From: Nocardiopsis sp. ATB16-24
Lineage (GTDB): Bacteria; Actinomycetota; Actinomycetes; Streptosporangiales; Streptosporangiaceae
DNA: 64,000 nt
NCBI RefSeq assembly: GCF_030271535.1
Contig: NZ_JASCXJ010000011.1
Location: 1-64,000, forward strand
Direction: 5' to 3'
This document shows positions 9,917-18,462 of this stretch, piece after piece. The translations under genes were made by a program, and so were the position numbers. Position 1 is the first letter of the stretch. Every line of letters begins with the position of its first letter. The notes under the pieces were generated by a model. The model saw only the letters and a list, made by a program, of their open reading frames with translations, did not search any database and was not told where the DNA came from.

Positions 9917-10310
9917 GCATCATCCCCGCGTGCGCGGGGAGTATGCGGCCTTGAGCCGCTCGTTGAGGTCGGCCAGGGGACCATCCCCGCGTGCGCGGGG
10001 AGCACCCGGAGACGGTGGAGGCGATGGACAGCACCGCGGGACCATCCCCGCGTGCGCGGGGAGCATACGGTCGCTCTGGCCCCGGTGTTCTGGCTGGGGG
10101 GACCATCCCCGCGTGCGCGGGGAGCACGGGGTGACCTTCTGGGGACGCAACGAGCCGATGGGACCATCCCCGCGTGCGCGGGGAGCACGGCGTGGATCAA
10201 CCCGCGAAGGTCGCCGAGGCGGGACCATCCCCGCGTGCGCGGGGAGCACGAAGACCCGGCGATCCGCCACGTCGCGATCCGGGGACCATCCCCGCGTGCG
10301 CGGGGAGCAC
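9917..10310 (-). CRISPR. CRISPR array 1, type I-E repeats, 7 repeats
   Basis: Seven 28-nt repeats (29 if the flanking G is counted) start at 9917, 9978, 10039, 10100, 10161, 10222 and 10283, exactly 61 bp apart, giving six 33-nt spacers. The plus-strand core is CCATCCCCGCGTGCGCGGGG. The minus strand therefore carries the GTGCTCCCCGCG...-type repeat typical of actinobacterial I-E systems. The first repeat is degenerate at both ends and the third has one terminal change, so the old end is on the left. This fits a leader on the right and minus-strand transcription. All spacers differ. No cas gene is in the window. Confidence 0.97.
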
Positions 10311-10450
10311 ACTTCTTGACTTGCACCTTTACCTCAGGCAGCGGCCCGTTTTTACAACTTCCCGAAGAACAGACAAAACAGACAACGTCTGCGCTCCCTG
10401 AAAACCCATGGTCCGAGGTTACCGACAAACGACGGAACACCTCTCCCCGG
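10311..10450 (-). promoter_or_regulatory. CRISPR leader of array 1
   Basis: This AT-richer stretch lies next to the intact repeat end. It is clearly homologous to 17323-17460 beside array 2, for example CCCGTTTTTACAACTT here against CCCGTTTTTCCAACTT there, and both have AACAGACAAA. A conserved flank on one side only is what a leader looks like. It probably contains the pre-crRNA promoter and the integration signals. Confidence 0.85.
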
Positions 10451-10519
10451 TGAGCCTCGGACCGACCGGCCGACGGCGTCGAGCCCCTCTCCCACCACGG
10501 AACACACTTCACCCCCGTG

Positions 10520-11707
10520 TCAACGGCGACGGCGTCGGAACGCCCGGCGGAGCCCGGAGACGGAGGGCTTTCGGTGCAGCCACGGAGGCCACGCCTCCGT
10601 GCGCGGGTGGGGGACCCACAGTTCCTCGTCCTCGCCCGACAGTGCCTGTACCACGCTCTCGGTCTCCTCCACTCCCGCGAAAAGCATGATGTCGGTGGCG
10701 ACCATCTGCACGGACAGGTGGGCCGCAGCGGTCACCGGGTCATCGACCGAACTCTCGCTGAAGGGCTGGGCCGCGTTGAGCGCCAGGTCGACCGCGCGCT
10801 GACGCGCCTCGCGGTCGGTGAGGTCACCGGCGAGTACTGCGAGGACCGCTGCCATCTCCCACACCACCGAGGCGATGCGCTGACGCTCCTCCTTGTCCAT
10901 GGCGGCCGTCGTCCGCGCCAGGGACAGGCAGCTCTCGCTGAGGATGATGAGCCGGTCCACCCTCTCGTCCTCGTACTCCAGCGGTTCGGAGCTGGCCCAG
11001 CGTGCGGTGGTCCACCGCACGCTGCGGTGGCTGGTCTCCTTCGCGCGGCTGAGGTCGGCCATCGGTCGGCTCAGCGCGCTCAGGCGGTCCACCGTGCTCA
11101 ACGAGGGGTCCTCGTCCTCCTTCAGCGCATGACCGGTCGCGTTGAGCAGACGCACGATCTCCTGCAGGGTCTCGGTCTCGATGCGCCGCAATCGGGCAGC
11201 CGGACGCGCGGGGAAGAGCACCTGGCTCATCGTCAACGCCACACCCGCCCCGATCAGCGCGTCGGTGAGCCGACTCATCCCCACCTGGCCGTCGGCGAAG
11301 GCCAGGGTGAGGATCGCCCCGGACGCGGCCTGGGCGATCACCAGGCGTGCGGCGCCGAAGGCGACCCCGACCGTCATCGCCACCGCGATGGCGACCACCA
11401 TGGTCCCGTAACCTCCGCCGGTGAGGGCGATCGATAACTCACCGACGACGATCCCGATGACCACGCCCAACAGCATCCGCACCGCGTTGGTCCCGCGCTC
11501 ACCGCCCACGGTGTTGAGTGCGATGACAGCGGCGATCGGCGCGAAGAACGGCGCGTGGTCCTTGACCAACCCGCCCGCGATGATCCACGCCAAGGTGGCG
11601 GCGATGGCGCACTGCAACACCAACCACATGTTGTCGCTCAGGTGCTCCAGGACCACCGAACCCTTGCGGAACAGCCACCGCCCTGCGGCGTGGAGGTGGT
11701 TCAGCAT
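10520..11707 (-). CDS. FUSC-family aromatic acid exporter-like membrane protein
   Basis: This 395-aa inner-membrane protein has about six transmembrane helices in the first 170 residues (for example the WLVLQCAIAATLAWIIAGG region), then a long cytoplasmic helical domain and a basic C-terminus. That is the architecture of FUSC/ArAE proteins, which export aromatic acids or other amphiphiles. It starts at the ATG at 11707 with an AGCGGATG context and no strong ribosome site. A 129-bp dispersed repeat with a TetR-operator-like ATACAGACAGATATGT lies directly upstream and probably contains its promoter. The substrate cannot be told from sequence. Confidence 0.8.
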   Translation of the reverse strand: MLNHLHAAGRWLFRKGSVVLEHLSDNMWLVLQCAIAATLAWIIAGGLVKDHAPFFAPIAAVIALNTVGGERGTNAVRMLLGVVIGIVVGELSIALTGGGYGTMVVAIAVAMTVGVAFGAARLVIAQAASGAILTLAFADGQVGMSRLTDALIGAGVALTMSQVLFPARPAARLRRIETETLQEIVRLLNATGHALKEDEDPSLSTVDRLSALSRPMADLSRAKETSHRSVRWTTARWASSEPLEYEDERVDRLIILSESCLSLARTTAAMDKEERQRIASVVWEMAAVLAVLAGDLTDREARQRAVDLALNAAQPFSESSVDDPVTAAAHLSVQMVATDIMLFAGVEETESVVQALSGEDEELWVPHPRTEAWPPWLHRKPSVSGLRRAFRRRRR

Positions 11708-11720
11708 CCGCTCGCCTCTT

Positions 11721-11849
11721 CACCGGCTCTGCGTTCGGCGGACCACCGCATACCCCGGTGGCGACCACCACTGTCACCGTCATTACGCATACAGACAGAT
11801 ATGTTACTCTCCGCACCCGAAAATTCGCTGGTCCGGGCGGAGCACGCCC
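11721..11849. repeat. 130-bp dispersed repeat, copy 1
   Basis: This copy matches 26509-26638 over its whole length with scattered changes. It holds the segment ATTACGCATACAGACAGA, continuing into TATGTTA, whose half-palindrome ATACAGACAGATATGT (11790-11805) resembles TetR-family operators. It sits immediately upstream of the exporter gene on the minus strand, so it is probably a promoter region that has been duplicated elsewhere. Confidence 0.75.
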
Positions 11850-11953
11850 TGCCTTCTGCGGAACCGAGCCGCCCGGTGGGATCTCGGTCGGATCCGGAAC
11901 CCGCCTACCCGAACCGAAGGGGGTCACGCGGTCGGCGCCCCCTCCCGGATTGC

Positions 11954-12017
11954 CGACGCACCCCCTCTTCGCGGCCGTTTCCGGCGCCGAAAATGGCTCT
12001 GAGGAGGGGGTGCGTCG
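11954..12017 (-). terminator. Stem-loop downstream of the aconitase gene
   Basis: The arms CGACGCACCCCCTC (11954-11967) and GAGGGGGTGCGTCG (12004-12017) pair over 14 bp. The 36-nt loop contains a TTTCCGGCGCCGAAAA core like the loop at 21434-21487. It lies 15 bp beyond the minus-strand stop at 12032, the right place for a terminator, although there is no U-tract. Confidence 0.55.
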
Positions 12018-12031
12018 CTTTCGGGCCTCCC

Positions 12032-14698
12032 CTACCGAAGGCCGGCACGCAGAACGTACGGGAGGATGCCTCCGTGGCGGATGTAGTCGGCCTCCACCGG
12101 GGTGTCCACCCGGACCTCGACGGTGAACGACACCGTCCGCCCGTCGGCTCGGCGGGCCTGGACGCGGGCCGTCTCGGGATGGCCGCCGTCGGTGAACTCC
12201 GCCAGTCCGGTGATCGAGAACTCCTCGGTCCCGTCCAGGCCGAGCCCCTCCGCCGACTCGCCTTCGAGGTACTGCAGGGGCACCACGCCCATGCCCACCA
12301 GGTTCGACCGGTGGATCCGCTCGAAGGACTCGGCCAGCACCGCGCGGACCCCCAGGAGCCGGGTGCCCTTGGCTGCGTAGTCGCGGGCGGAGCCGGTGCC
12401 GTACTCCCGGCCCGCCAGCACCAGCAAGGGAACGTCGTGCTCGGCGTAGCGGGTGGCGGCGTCGAAGACGGTCATCTCCTCTCCCCCCGGCAGCAGCCGG
12501 GTGAACCCGCCCTCGGTCCCCTTGACGAGGTCGTTGCGCAGCCGGACGTTGGCGAAGGTCCCGCGCACCATGACCTCGTGGTTGCCCCGCCGCGAGCCGT
12601 AGGTGTTGAAGTCCCGGCGCGCCACACCCCGGTCCAGCAGGTAGTGCCCGGCCGGGCTGTCGGCACGGATCTGTCCCACTGGACTGATGTGATCCGTGGT
12701 GACGGAGTCCCCGAGCTTGACCAGGACCCGCGCCCCCTTCAGATCCTGGACGGGTTCCGGTTCGAGTCCGACCCCTTCCAGGAAGGGGGAGCCACGCATG
12801 TAGGTGGACTCCGGATCGAAGTCGTAGGTGGGGCCGGAGGGGACCTCCAGATCCTCCCACTGTCTCGATCCGGTGTGGGCGTCGCCGTAGTTGTCCAGGT
12901 ACATCCGGCGGGTGACGACCTGGGCGAGCTCTCGGTCGACCTCCTCCGGGGAGGGCCACAGGTCGTCCAGGTGGACCTCGTCGCCGTCGCCGTCCCGTCC
13001 GAGCGGGTCCTTCCGGATGTCGATGTCCATCGTGCCGGCCAGCGCGTAGGCGACGACGAGCGGCGGGGAGGCCAGGTAGTTCATGCGCACGTCGGGGCTG
13101 ATCCTGCCCTCGAAGTTCCGGTTCCCCGAAAGGATCGAGGCGAGGGTGAGGCCCTTCTTCCTGACGGCGTCCGAGACGGGGGCGGGCAAGGGTCCGGAGT
13201 TGCCCATGCAGGTGGTGCACCCGTAACCGACGACGTGGAAGCCCAGCTTCTCCAGGTACGGCAGGAGTCCGGCCTTCTCCAAGTACCGGGTGACCACCTG
13301 GGATCCCGGGGCCATCGAGGTCTTCACCCACGGTGGGACCGCCAGGCCGCGTCGCACGGCGTTCTTCGCCACCAGGGCCGCCGTCATCATCACCTGGGGG
13401 TTGGAGGTATTGGTGCAGCTGGTGATCGTGGCGATGGCCAACGCGCCGTGGTCCAGGGCCACCGGTCCCTCGTCCAGTTCCACCTGGACGGGATCGTCGG
13501 CGGAGCGGTACGAGTTCACGACCGCCAGGTCGGCGTGGAACCGCTCCTGGGCCCGGTCCAGTTCGATCCGGTCCTGGGGCCGGTAGGGGCCGGCGATGGA
13601 CGGCACCACGGTGGACAGGTCCAGTCGGAGGTACTCCGAGTAGCGCGCCGGCGCACCGGTGCCGCCATTCCACAGTCCTTGGGCCCGGGCATAGCCCTCG
13701 ATCAGTTCGACCTGCTCCGGGGAGCGGCCGGTCAACCGGTAGTAGTCGATCGTGGCCGCGTCCACCGGGAACATGGCCGCGGTGGAGCCGAACTCCGGGG
13801 ACATGTTGGCGATGGCGGCCCGGCCGGCCACCGGCATCTCGGCCAGCCCGGGGCCGTGGAACTCGACGATCTTGCCGACCACCCCGTGCTCGCGGAGCAT
13901 CTCCGTCACGGTCAGCACCACGTCGGTCGCGGTCGCCCCGGCCGGCAGGGCACCGACAATCTCGACCCCGACCACCGGGGGGATGAGCGTGGACAGCGGC
14001 TGACCGAGCAGCGCGGCGGCGGCCTCGATGCCCCCGACGCCCCAGCCGAGCACGCCGAGGCCGTTGACCATGGTGGTGTGGTTGTCCGTCCCGATGCACG
14101 TGTCGGGGTAGGCGAGGGTCTCCCCGTCCTGCTCCACGGTCATCACGCCCCGGGTCAGGTGTTCGATGTTGACCTGGTGGATGATGCCGACGCCGGGAGG
14201 GATGACGCGGAGATCGTCGAAGGCGCCCTGGGCCCACCGCAGGAAGCGGAACCTCTCCCGGTTGCGCTCGAACTCCAGTTCCGCGTTGCGTTGGAACGCC
14301 GACCGGCTCCCGGAGCTGTCCACGATCACGGAGTGGTCGATGACCAGGTCCCCCGGGATCAGGGGCTTGATCCGTGAGGCGTCACCTCCGAGTTCCTCCA
14401 TCTTCTCCCTGAGGGTCACCAGGTCGTGGACGACCGGCGCACCGGCCATGTCCTGCATGACCACCCGGGCGGGACTGAACGGGATCTCCACGTCCGACCG
14501 CCGGTCCTGTTCGTCTCGGCTCAGCAGCGCCTGGACGGTGTCGGTCCCGCCGCCGTGGCGGATGACGTTCTCCAACAGCACCTTGAGACTGAACGGCAGG
14601 GAGTCGGCGCCGTCGATGGCCGACAGGTCGATGTACCGGATCTCCCGGCCGCCCACGGTGAGGGTGGACGTGATCGCGCCGTCAACGGTGGATGTCAT
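12032..14698 (-). CDS. acnA: Aconitase family hydratase (AcnA type)
   Basis: This 888-aa iron-sulfur hydro-lyase most probably interconverts citrate and isocitrate through cis-aconitate. The [4Fe-4S] ligands are visible in [10 protein letters not shown] (about 420-430) and further upstream. The swivel domain carries the substrate loop [13 protein letters not shown] (about 760). The ATG at 14698 is preceded by GAGAAGGAAAGGAAG, so I discard the longer open frame. The length matches AcnA (about 890-930 aa). Next to it are a decayed transporter and a CoA-transferase remnant, so a specialised hydratase (for example methylaconitate or dimethylmaleate type) cannot be excluded. A stem-loop follows the stop. 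Confidence 0.88.
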   Translation of the reverse strand: MTSTVDGAITSTLTVGGREIRYIDLSAIDGADSLPFSLKVLLENVIRHGGGTDTVQALLSRDEQDRRSDVEIPFSPARVVMQDMAGAPVVHDLVTLREKMEELGGDASRIKPLIPGDLVIDHSVIVDSSGSRSAFQRNAELEFERNRERFRFLRWAQGAFDDLRVIPPGVGIIHQVNIEHLTRGVMTVEQDGETLAYPDTCIGTDNHTTMVNGLGVLGWGVGGIEAAAALLGQPLSTLIPPVVGVEIVGALPAGATATDVVLTVTEMLREHGVVGKIVEFHGPGLAEMPVAGRAAIANMSPEFGSTAAMFPVDAATIDYYRLTGRSPEQVELIEGYARAQGLWNGGTGAPARYSEYLRLDLSTVVPSIAGPYRPQDRIELDRAQERFHADLAVVNSYRSADDPVQVELDEGPVALDHGALAIATITSCTNTSNPQVMMTAALVAKNAVRRGLAVPPWVKTSMAPGSQVVTRYLEKAGLLPYLEKLGFHVVGYGCTTCMGNSGPLPAPVSDAVRKKGLTLASILSGNRNFEGRISPDVRMNYLASPPLVVAYALAGTMDIDIRKDPLGRDGDGDEVHLDDLWPSPEEVDRELAQVVTRRMYLDNYGDAHTGSRQWEDLEVPSGPTYDFDPESTYMRGSPFLEGVGLEPEPVQDLKGARVLVKLGDSVTTDHISPVGQIRADSPAGHYLLDRGVARRDFNTYGSRRGNHEVMVRGTFANVRLRNDLVKGTEGGFTRLLPGGEEMTVFDAATRYAEHDVPLLVLAGREYGTGSARDYAAKGTRLLGVRAVLAESFERIHRSNLVGMGVVPLQYLEGESAEGLGLDGTEEFSITGLAEFTDGGHPETARVQARRADGRTVSFTVEVRVDTPVEADYIRHGGILPYVLRAGLR

Positions 14699-14747
14699 GG
14701 TCTTCCTTTCCTTCTCCCTGCCGTACGGTCTCCTCGCGCGGACCGCT

Positions 14748-15836
14748 CTACCTGGTGGAGGGCTCGGCCCGTGCCCCTTCCGACTCCCCGTCCTGCGGAG
14801 CCGACTCCGTCCGTGTGGACAGGCGGGGCACCATGCCGGCGGTGGCGAGGATGATGAGGGCCAGCAGGATGTACAGCGCGATGGGCGTCCACCCGACGTC
14901 CAGCAGTCCGCCGACGACGATCGGCGCGAGGATGCTGCCGATCCGCCCGAATCCCATGGCCGCGCCCACACCGGTCGAGCGCAGGTCCGCGGAGTAGGTC
15001 ATCGGCGCGAGGGCGTAGAGGGAGGCCATGCAGCCGTTGATGAACACGCCCAGCAGCAGGCCGAGGGCCAGTGCCAGGAACAGCGTCGACGTGGTGCCGG
15101 CGAAGGCCACCATCAGTACCGCGCTGATGAGGGCGAACCACGCCATCACCCGGCGGGCGCCCCAGCGGGCCGAACACGTCCCGTAGAGCACGTTGCCGAC
15201 CAGACCGCCGGCCATGATCACCAGGCCGCCGAAGATCCCTTCCTCGGTGCTCAGTCCCGCTTCCGTCAGGAGCTTGGGAGTCCAGGAGCTGACGAAGTAG
15301 AAGGTGGACATGACCATGAAGTAGACGGCCCACAGCACCATGGTGTTCTTCCGGTTCTCACGGGAGAACAGGGTGGCGTAGACGTTCCTGCCGCGCTCCG
15401 GTGCGGCACCGCCGACCTCGCCGAGGGTGACCGACTCCTGGATCCCCAGTCGCCGGGCGATCCTCTCGGCCCGGTTCAGGGCCTGTTCCCTGCCCGAGCG
15501 CAGCCGTGCGGCCAGGTGGTCGATCGACTCCGGGATGAAGAGGGTGACGGCGACGATGGCCCCGAGGGTCACGAAGCCGCCGACGGCGAAGACCCCCTGC
15601 CAGCCGAAGGTGTTGATGAGGGGAACCGCGGCCAGCCCGCCGAAGGTGGCGCCGAGCGGGAAGCCGGCGGAGTAGATGCTCAACGCCAGGGCCCGGTACT
15701 TGGCGTTGGCGTACTCCGAGACCAGCACGATGCCGGAGGTCATGATGCCGCCGATGCCGAGTCCGGTGATGAGGCGCCAGACCAGGATCTCGGGCATGGA
15801 CGAGGCCAAGGCCGTCATGAACATCCCCAGGGCGTT
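14748..15836 (-). pseudogene. MFS transporter (AAHS-like), 5' end missing
   Basis: This is a remnant of about 360 residues of a 12-helix major facilitator. From the ITGLGIGGIMTSG motif onward it reads as an aromatic-acid or sugar-acid proton symporter, with the central loop and the last helices intact. The first two to three helices are absent. At about 15837 the frame runs into an unrelated coding remnant read in another frame, so the open frame upstream is accidental. A protein could still be made from an internal Met, but a carrier lacking its N-terminal helices is unlikely to work. Its partner was probably the adjacent hydratase gene. Confidence 0.75.
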
Positions 15837-16003
15837 GGGGGTCCGTGGCCAGTTCCGGACGGCCGATGACACGGCACAGCTTCTCGAACTGCTCCTGCTT
15901 GTTGGCGGAGATGTCGAACTCGCCGTCGGCCGTGGTGAAGGTCCCCGACAGCGCGGCCGTCCCGCCCCGAGGAAGGTGCGCCGCCTGGCGACCCGGCGGG
16001 TCG
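15837..16003 (-). pseudogene. CaiB/BaiF CoA-transferase fragment
   Basis: In one frame the minus strand reads about 50 residues, including SGTFTTADG, ISANKQEQF and CRVIGRPELATD. This is the characteristic middle segment of family III CoA-transferases, just after which GRPEL-DP(R/Q)F normally occurs. It is cut at the left by the transporter remnant and at the right by the phosphotransferase gene, so both ends of the original 400-aa gene are gone. It differs from the intact family member at 44758-45987. Confidence 0.7.
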
Positions 16004-16903
16004 TCAGGCCTCGGGGTTCAGCATCGACGCCGCGGTGACCAGGTCGGTCTCGGCGCCGGTGATCAGCGCGTACAGGGCGTACCCGATCGGGGAGGCGTCC
16101 CACAGGTGCTTCGCCTGAGCCGCCAGCCCGGAGTGCACATGCCCGCCCGCCTGCTCGTACGCGGTGAGGGTGGCCCGCAGCATCTCCTCACCCGCGGCGC
16201 CGTACTGGGCCGACAGGTCGCGGGCGGGATCGTCCACACGAGCGGTAGTCCAGTCCAGGACCCCGGTGATCGTGCCCTCCTCGTCGAACAGCACGTGCGC
16301 GGGATAGATCTCGCCGTGGGTCATCACGGTCCGCTCGGGCCAGCAGGTGTCGTCTTCGAGCCAGGCCCGCCAGGCCTCGGCCAGAACCGGGGAGACGGTG
16401 AAGGCCTCGCTCACGCGAGCGACGTCGTCCCTCCACGCCTGGCGTACCCCGGCCGGGGTGCGGACCTCGACGCCCGCGGCCCCAGCCTGCTCCGGAGTGA
16501 TGGAGTGCAGACGGGCCAGCAGGCGCCCCAGGCGTTCGGCATAGTCCGGACTGGCGGGGTCCATGTGCCACTCGGGCTCTCCGGCGCCGGTCAGCGTCAA
16601 GCCAGGGGCACCGGGCAGGGCCGGGTAGGCGATCAGCTCGGGGGACCGGACCTGCCAGTCGGGGACCGCGACGCCGTCCTCGGCCAGGACGGGGGCGACC
16701 AGGTCGAGGACGCGTGTCTCGGCGGCCATGCCCTCGGAGACGTCGGCGCGACGTGGTACGCGCAGCACCCATTTCCGACCGGTCGCGTCGGAGGCCATGA
16801 CCACGCGGTAGTCCAGACCCGCCTCGTTCACGGTGGCGCCCCGCGCGGACAGGTGTCGACCATGGGCGGCGGCCAAGGCGATGGCGTCATCGATCGTGCT
16901 CAT
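16004..16903 (-). CDS. Macrolide 2'-phosphotransferase-like kinase
   Basis: This 299-aa aminoglycoside/macrolide kinase-fold enzyme resembles Mph proteins, which phosphorylate the 2'-OH of the macrolide desosamine sugar. The catalytic loop reads THGEIYPAHVLFD (about 203-215), the metal site VLDWTTARVDDPARD follows, and the C-terminal half keeps the YEQAGG and YALYAL blocks of MphA. The position usually occupied by the catalytic Asp in HGD is Glu here. The ATG at 16903 is used, with GGGAG 10 bases upstream. The gene sits between the CoA-transferase fragment and CRISPR array 2. Antibiotic resistance is plausible but not shown; a kinase for another small molecule is possible. Confidence 0.75.
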   Translation of the reverse strand: MSTIDDAIALAAAHGRHLSARGATVNEAGLDYRVVMASDATGRKWVLRVPRRADVSEGMAAETRVLDLVAPVLAEDGVAVPDWQVRSPELIAYPALPGAPGLTLTGAGEPEWHMDPASPDYAERLGRLLARLHSITPEQAGAAGVEVRTPAGVRQAWRDDVARVSEAFTVSPVLAEAWRAWLEDDTCWPERTVMTHGEIYPAHVLFDEEGTITGVLDWTTARVDDPARDLSAQYGAAGEEMLRATLTAYEQAGGHVHSGLAAQAKHLWDASPIGYALYALITGAETDLVTAASMLNPEA

Positions 16904-16989
16904 GGGGCCACGCTCCCACCCACACCCGCGTCGCCTCCACTTCTTTTGGCCGCCGGCCCCACAGAAACGCGCGCCCCACCCGAGGTGAG

Positions 16990-17322
16990 GCCCCGATCCC
17001 GGGTGCGCGGGGAGCACCTGGAGCAGCTGCCCGGCGGCCCGTGGCAGATGGGATCATCCCCGCGTGCGCGGGGAGCACGCCCTGACGTGTCAAGATTCCG
17101 ACGGACCAAAGGGACCATCCCCGCGTGCGCGGGGAGCACAGGGCCTTGCGGACTTTGTCTCGGCCTCCGAGGGGACCATCCCCGCGTGCGCGGGGAGCAC
17201 GGTCGAGCAGTAGGGCGGGGTGTGCGCACACCGGGACCATCCCCGCGTGCGCGGGGAGCACACCTGGATCGCGGTGTCGACGTTGGTCTCGACGGGACCA
17301 TCCCCGCGTGCGCGGGGAGCAC
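16990..17322 (-). CRISPR. CRISPR array 2, type I-E repeats, 6 repeats
   Basis: Six 28-nt repeats start at 16990, 17051, 17112, 17173, 17234 and 17295, again 61 bp apart, with five 33-nt spacers. The first is badly eroded in its left half, and the second carries GGATCATC instead of GGACCATC, marking the old end. The repeat is the same as in array 1, and the leader on the right is homologous, so both arrays should be served by one Cascade encoded elsewhere. Spacers are not shared with array 1. Confidence 0.97.
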
Positions 17323-17460
17323 ACTTCCTGACCTGCGCTTTCATCTGGGCCGACAGCCCGTTTTTCCAACTTCTTGAAAAACAGACAAACCAGACAATAC
17401 GCACATCCCAGAAAAAGCCACGGTTCGAGAATACCGGCAAGGGACCGACCGCCTCTCACC
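17323..17460 (-). promoter_or_regulatory. CRISPR leader of array 2
   Basis: This flank is homologous to the leader of array 1 (10311-10450), including ACTTC(C/T)TGAC next to the last repeat, CCCGTTTTT and AACAGACAAA. It is richer in A and T than its surroundings. Transcription is expected to run leftwards into the array. Confidence 0.85.
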
Positions 17461-17743
17461 GATGATCTCCAGCACACCCGACTACGGCCACCTTCCCCTC
17501 CCCGAGCAACCTTCTTCCGCCCTTTCCCTATGGCCCATAAAACGGTGATCTTGCTCTGGGCGTCACTTTCGACCGCCGACAGTGACACCCAGAGCAAGAT
17601 CACGCGGAAATCCGCACGGCTCTCTCCGCACAGGGCACCTCGCCCACGCCCTTACCTCCGCACAGGGCACGCCACTCCTACAGGGCACCTCACCCATACA
17701 GGGCACATCTCTCATGCGGAGCATCCCCACTCACACAGCAGGC
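17461..17743. repeat. Palindrome and short repeated motif, no gene
   Basis: The palindrome at 17545-17603 has 23-bp arms, from GTGATCTTGCTCTGGG to CCCAGAGCAAGATCAC, with one mismatch and a 13-nt loop. It is the best-preserved member of the family seen at 550, 21434 and 31901. CAGGGCAC then recurs at 17631, 17663, 17681 and 17699, the last three 18 bp apart. I find no coding sequence here. It lies just beyond the stop of the MarR gene and may help end its transcript. Confidence 0.7.
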
Positions 17744-18226
17744 TCAGCCCTGCTCCCCCATTCTGGAGATCTGTGTGCTCACGGCCCGGAAACCCTGCTC
17801 GAGCGCGCGCAGGTCCTCCATCGGCAGGCTCATGAGGATGTCGCGACGAAAAGGCCGGGCCACCATCAGACGCCGCACGACCGAGGTGCCCAAAGGGGTG
17901 GCGTGAACGCGGCGGACGCGCTGGTCGTCGGCGTCGGCCGACCGTGTGGCGAGGCCCTGGGCCACGAGCCGGTCGAGCACACCGGACATCGAGGCCATGG
18001 AGACGCCGAAAGAGGTGGCCAGGCCGCTGCCCGTCGCTCCCTCCTTCGTAGTGACCAGGACTATCAGCACCCTGAGCTGCTGGATGGTGAGGTTCATCGA
18101 GAGCAGGTGCTGAAAGAGGGCGGCCAGCACCTCCTCCTCCAGAGCCCCGTTGAGGGTCTGGATCTCGTGCACGATGCGCTCGCGTTCGCGCTCGTGTTCA
18201 CCCTGGTCGATCGCCTCTTGCCGCAT
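17744..18226 (-). CDS. MarR-family transcriptional regulator
   Basis: This 160-aa winged-helix repressor has N-terminal dimerisation helices, a helix-turn-helix around TIQQLRVLIVLV and SMASMSGVLDRLV (about 55-100), and a wing with SADADDQRVRRV. It is divergent from the Baeyer-Villiger monooxygenase gene. The 236-bp gap holds a TTAG-N7-CTAA palindrome, so it most likely represses the monooxygenase-lactonase pair and itself, released by an aromatic or ketone ligand. The start is at the ATG at 18226. Confidence 0.85.
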   Translation of the reverse strand: MRQEAIDQGEHERERERIVHEIQTLNGALEEEVLAALFQHLLSMNLTIQQLRVLIVLVTTKEGATGSGLATSFGVSMASMSGVLDRLVAQGLATRSADADDQRVRRVHATPLGTSVVRRLMVARPFRRDILMSLPMEDLRALEQGFRAVSTQISRMGEQG

Positions 18227-18274
18227 GGCGCAATGATAGGTCGCCGCGGCCGAGGCACCTCACGGAGAAAATGC

Positions 18275-18289
18275 TTAGGGTGATGCTAA
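18275..18289. promoter_or_regulatory. Possible MarR operator TTAG-N7-CTAA
   Basis: TTAGGGTGATGCTAA is a short inverted repeat in the divergent region between the MarR gene and the monooxygenase. It is the only palindrome of this sort there. The assignment is by position only. Confidence 0.4.
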
Positions 18290-18462
18290 CCTTTCGCGTG
18301 CACGGTTCATCGACACCTCATCGACACCGCCGCCGCATCGGGACGGTGGTCGCCCAGAGCCGGTCCCCTTGCGGGGCTCGCCACGGCGCCACGCCCGCCC
18401 TCGCACGGGTTCGGGCACCGCGTCCGCGTCGCGATGCACCGGCCAGGAAATGGGAACGGCAC

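Noticed and set aside
9865..10512. Open frames across the first CRISPR array with repeated PAHAGMVP / PRARGDGP peptides
   Set aside because: These are translations of the CRISPR repeat in several frames, not proteins. The same happens across array 2.
11499..14377. Very long frames opposite and alongside the aconitase gene (over 900 codons)
   Set aside because: High GC leaves shadow frames open. Only the minus frame at 12032-14698 shows conserved aconitase motifs.
14748..16103. A full-length 451-aa MFS protein
   Set aside because: The first 89 residues are the wrong frame of a CoA-transferase remnant, lack hydrophobic helices and have no ribosome site.
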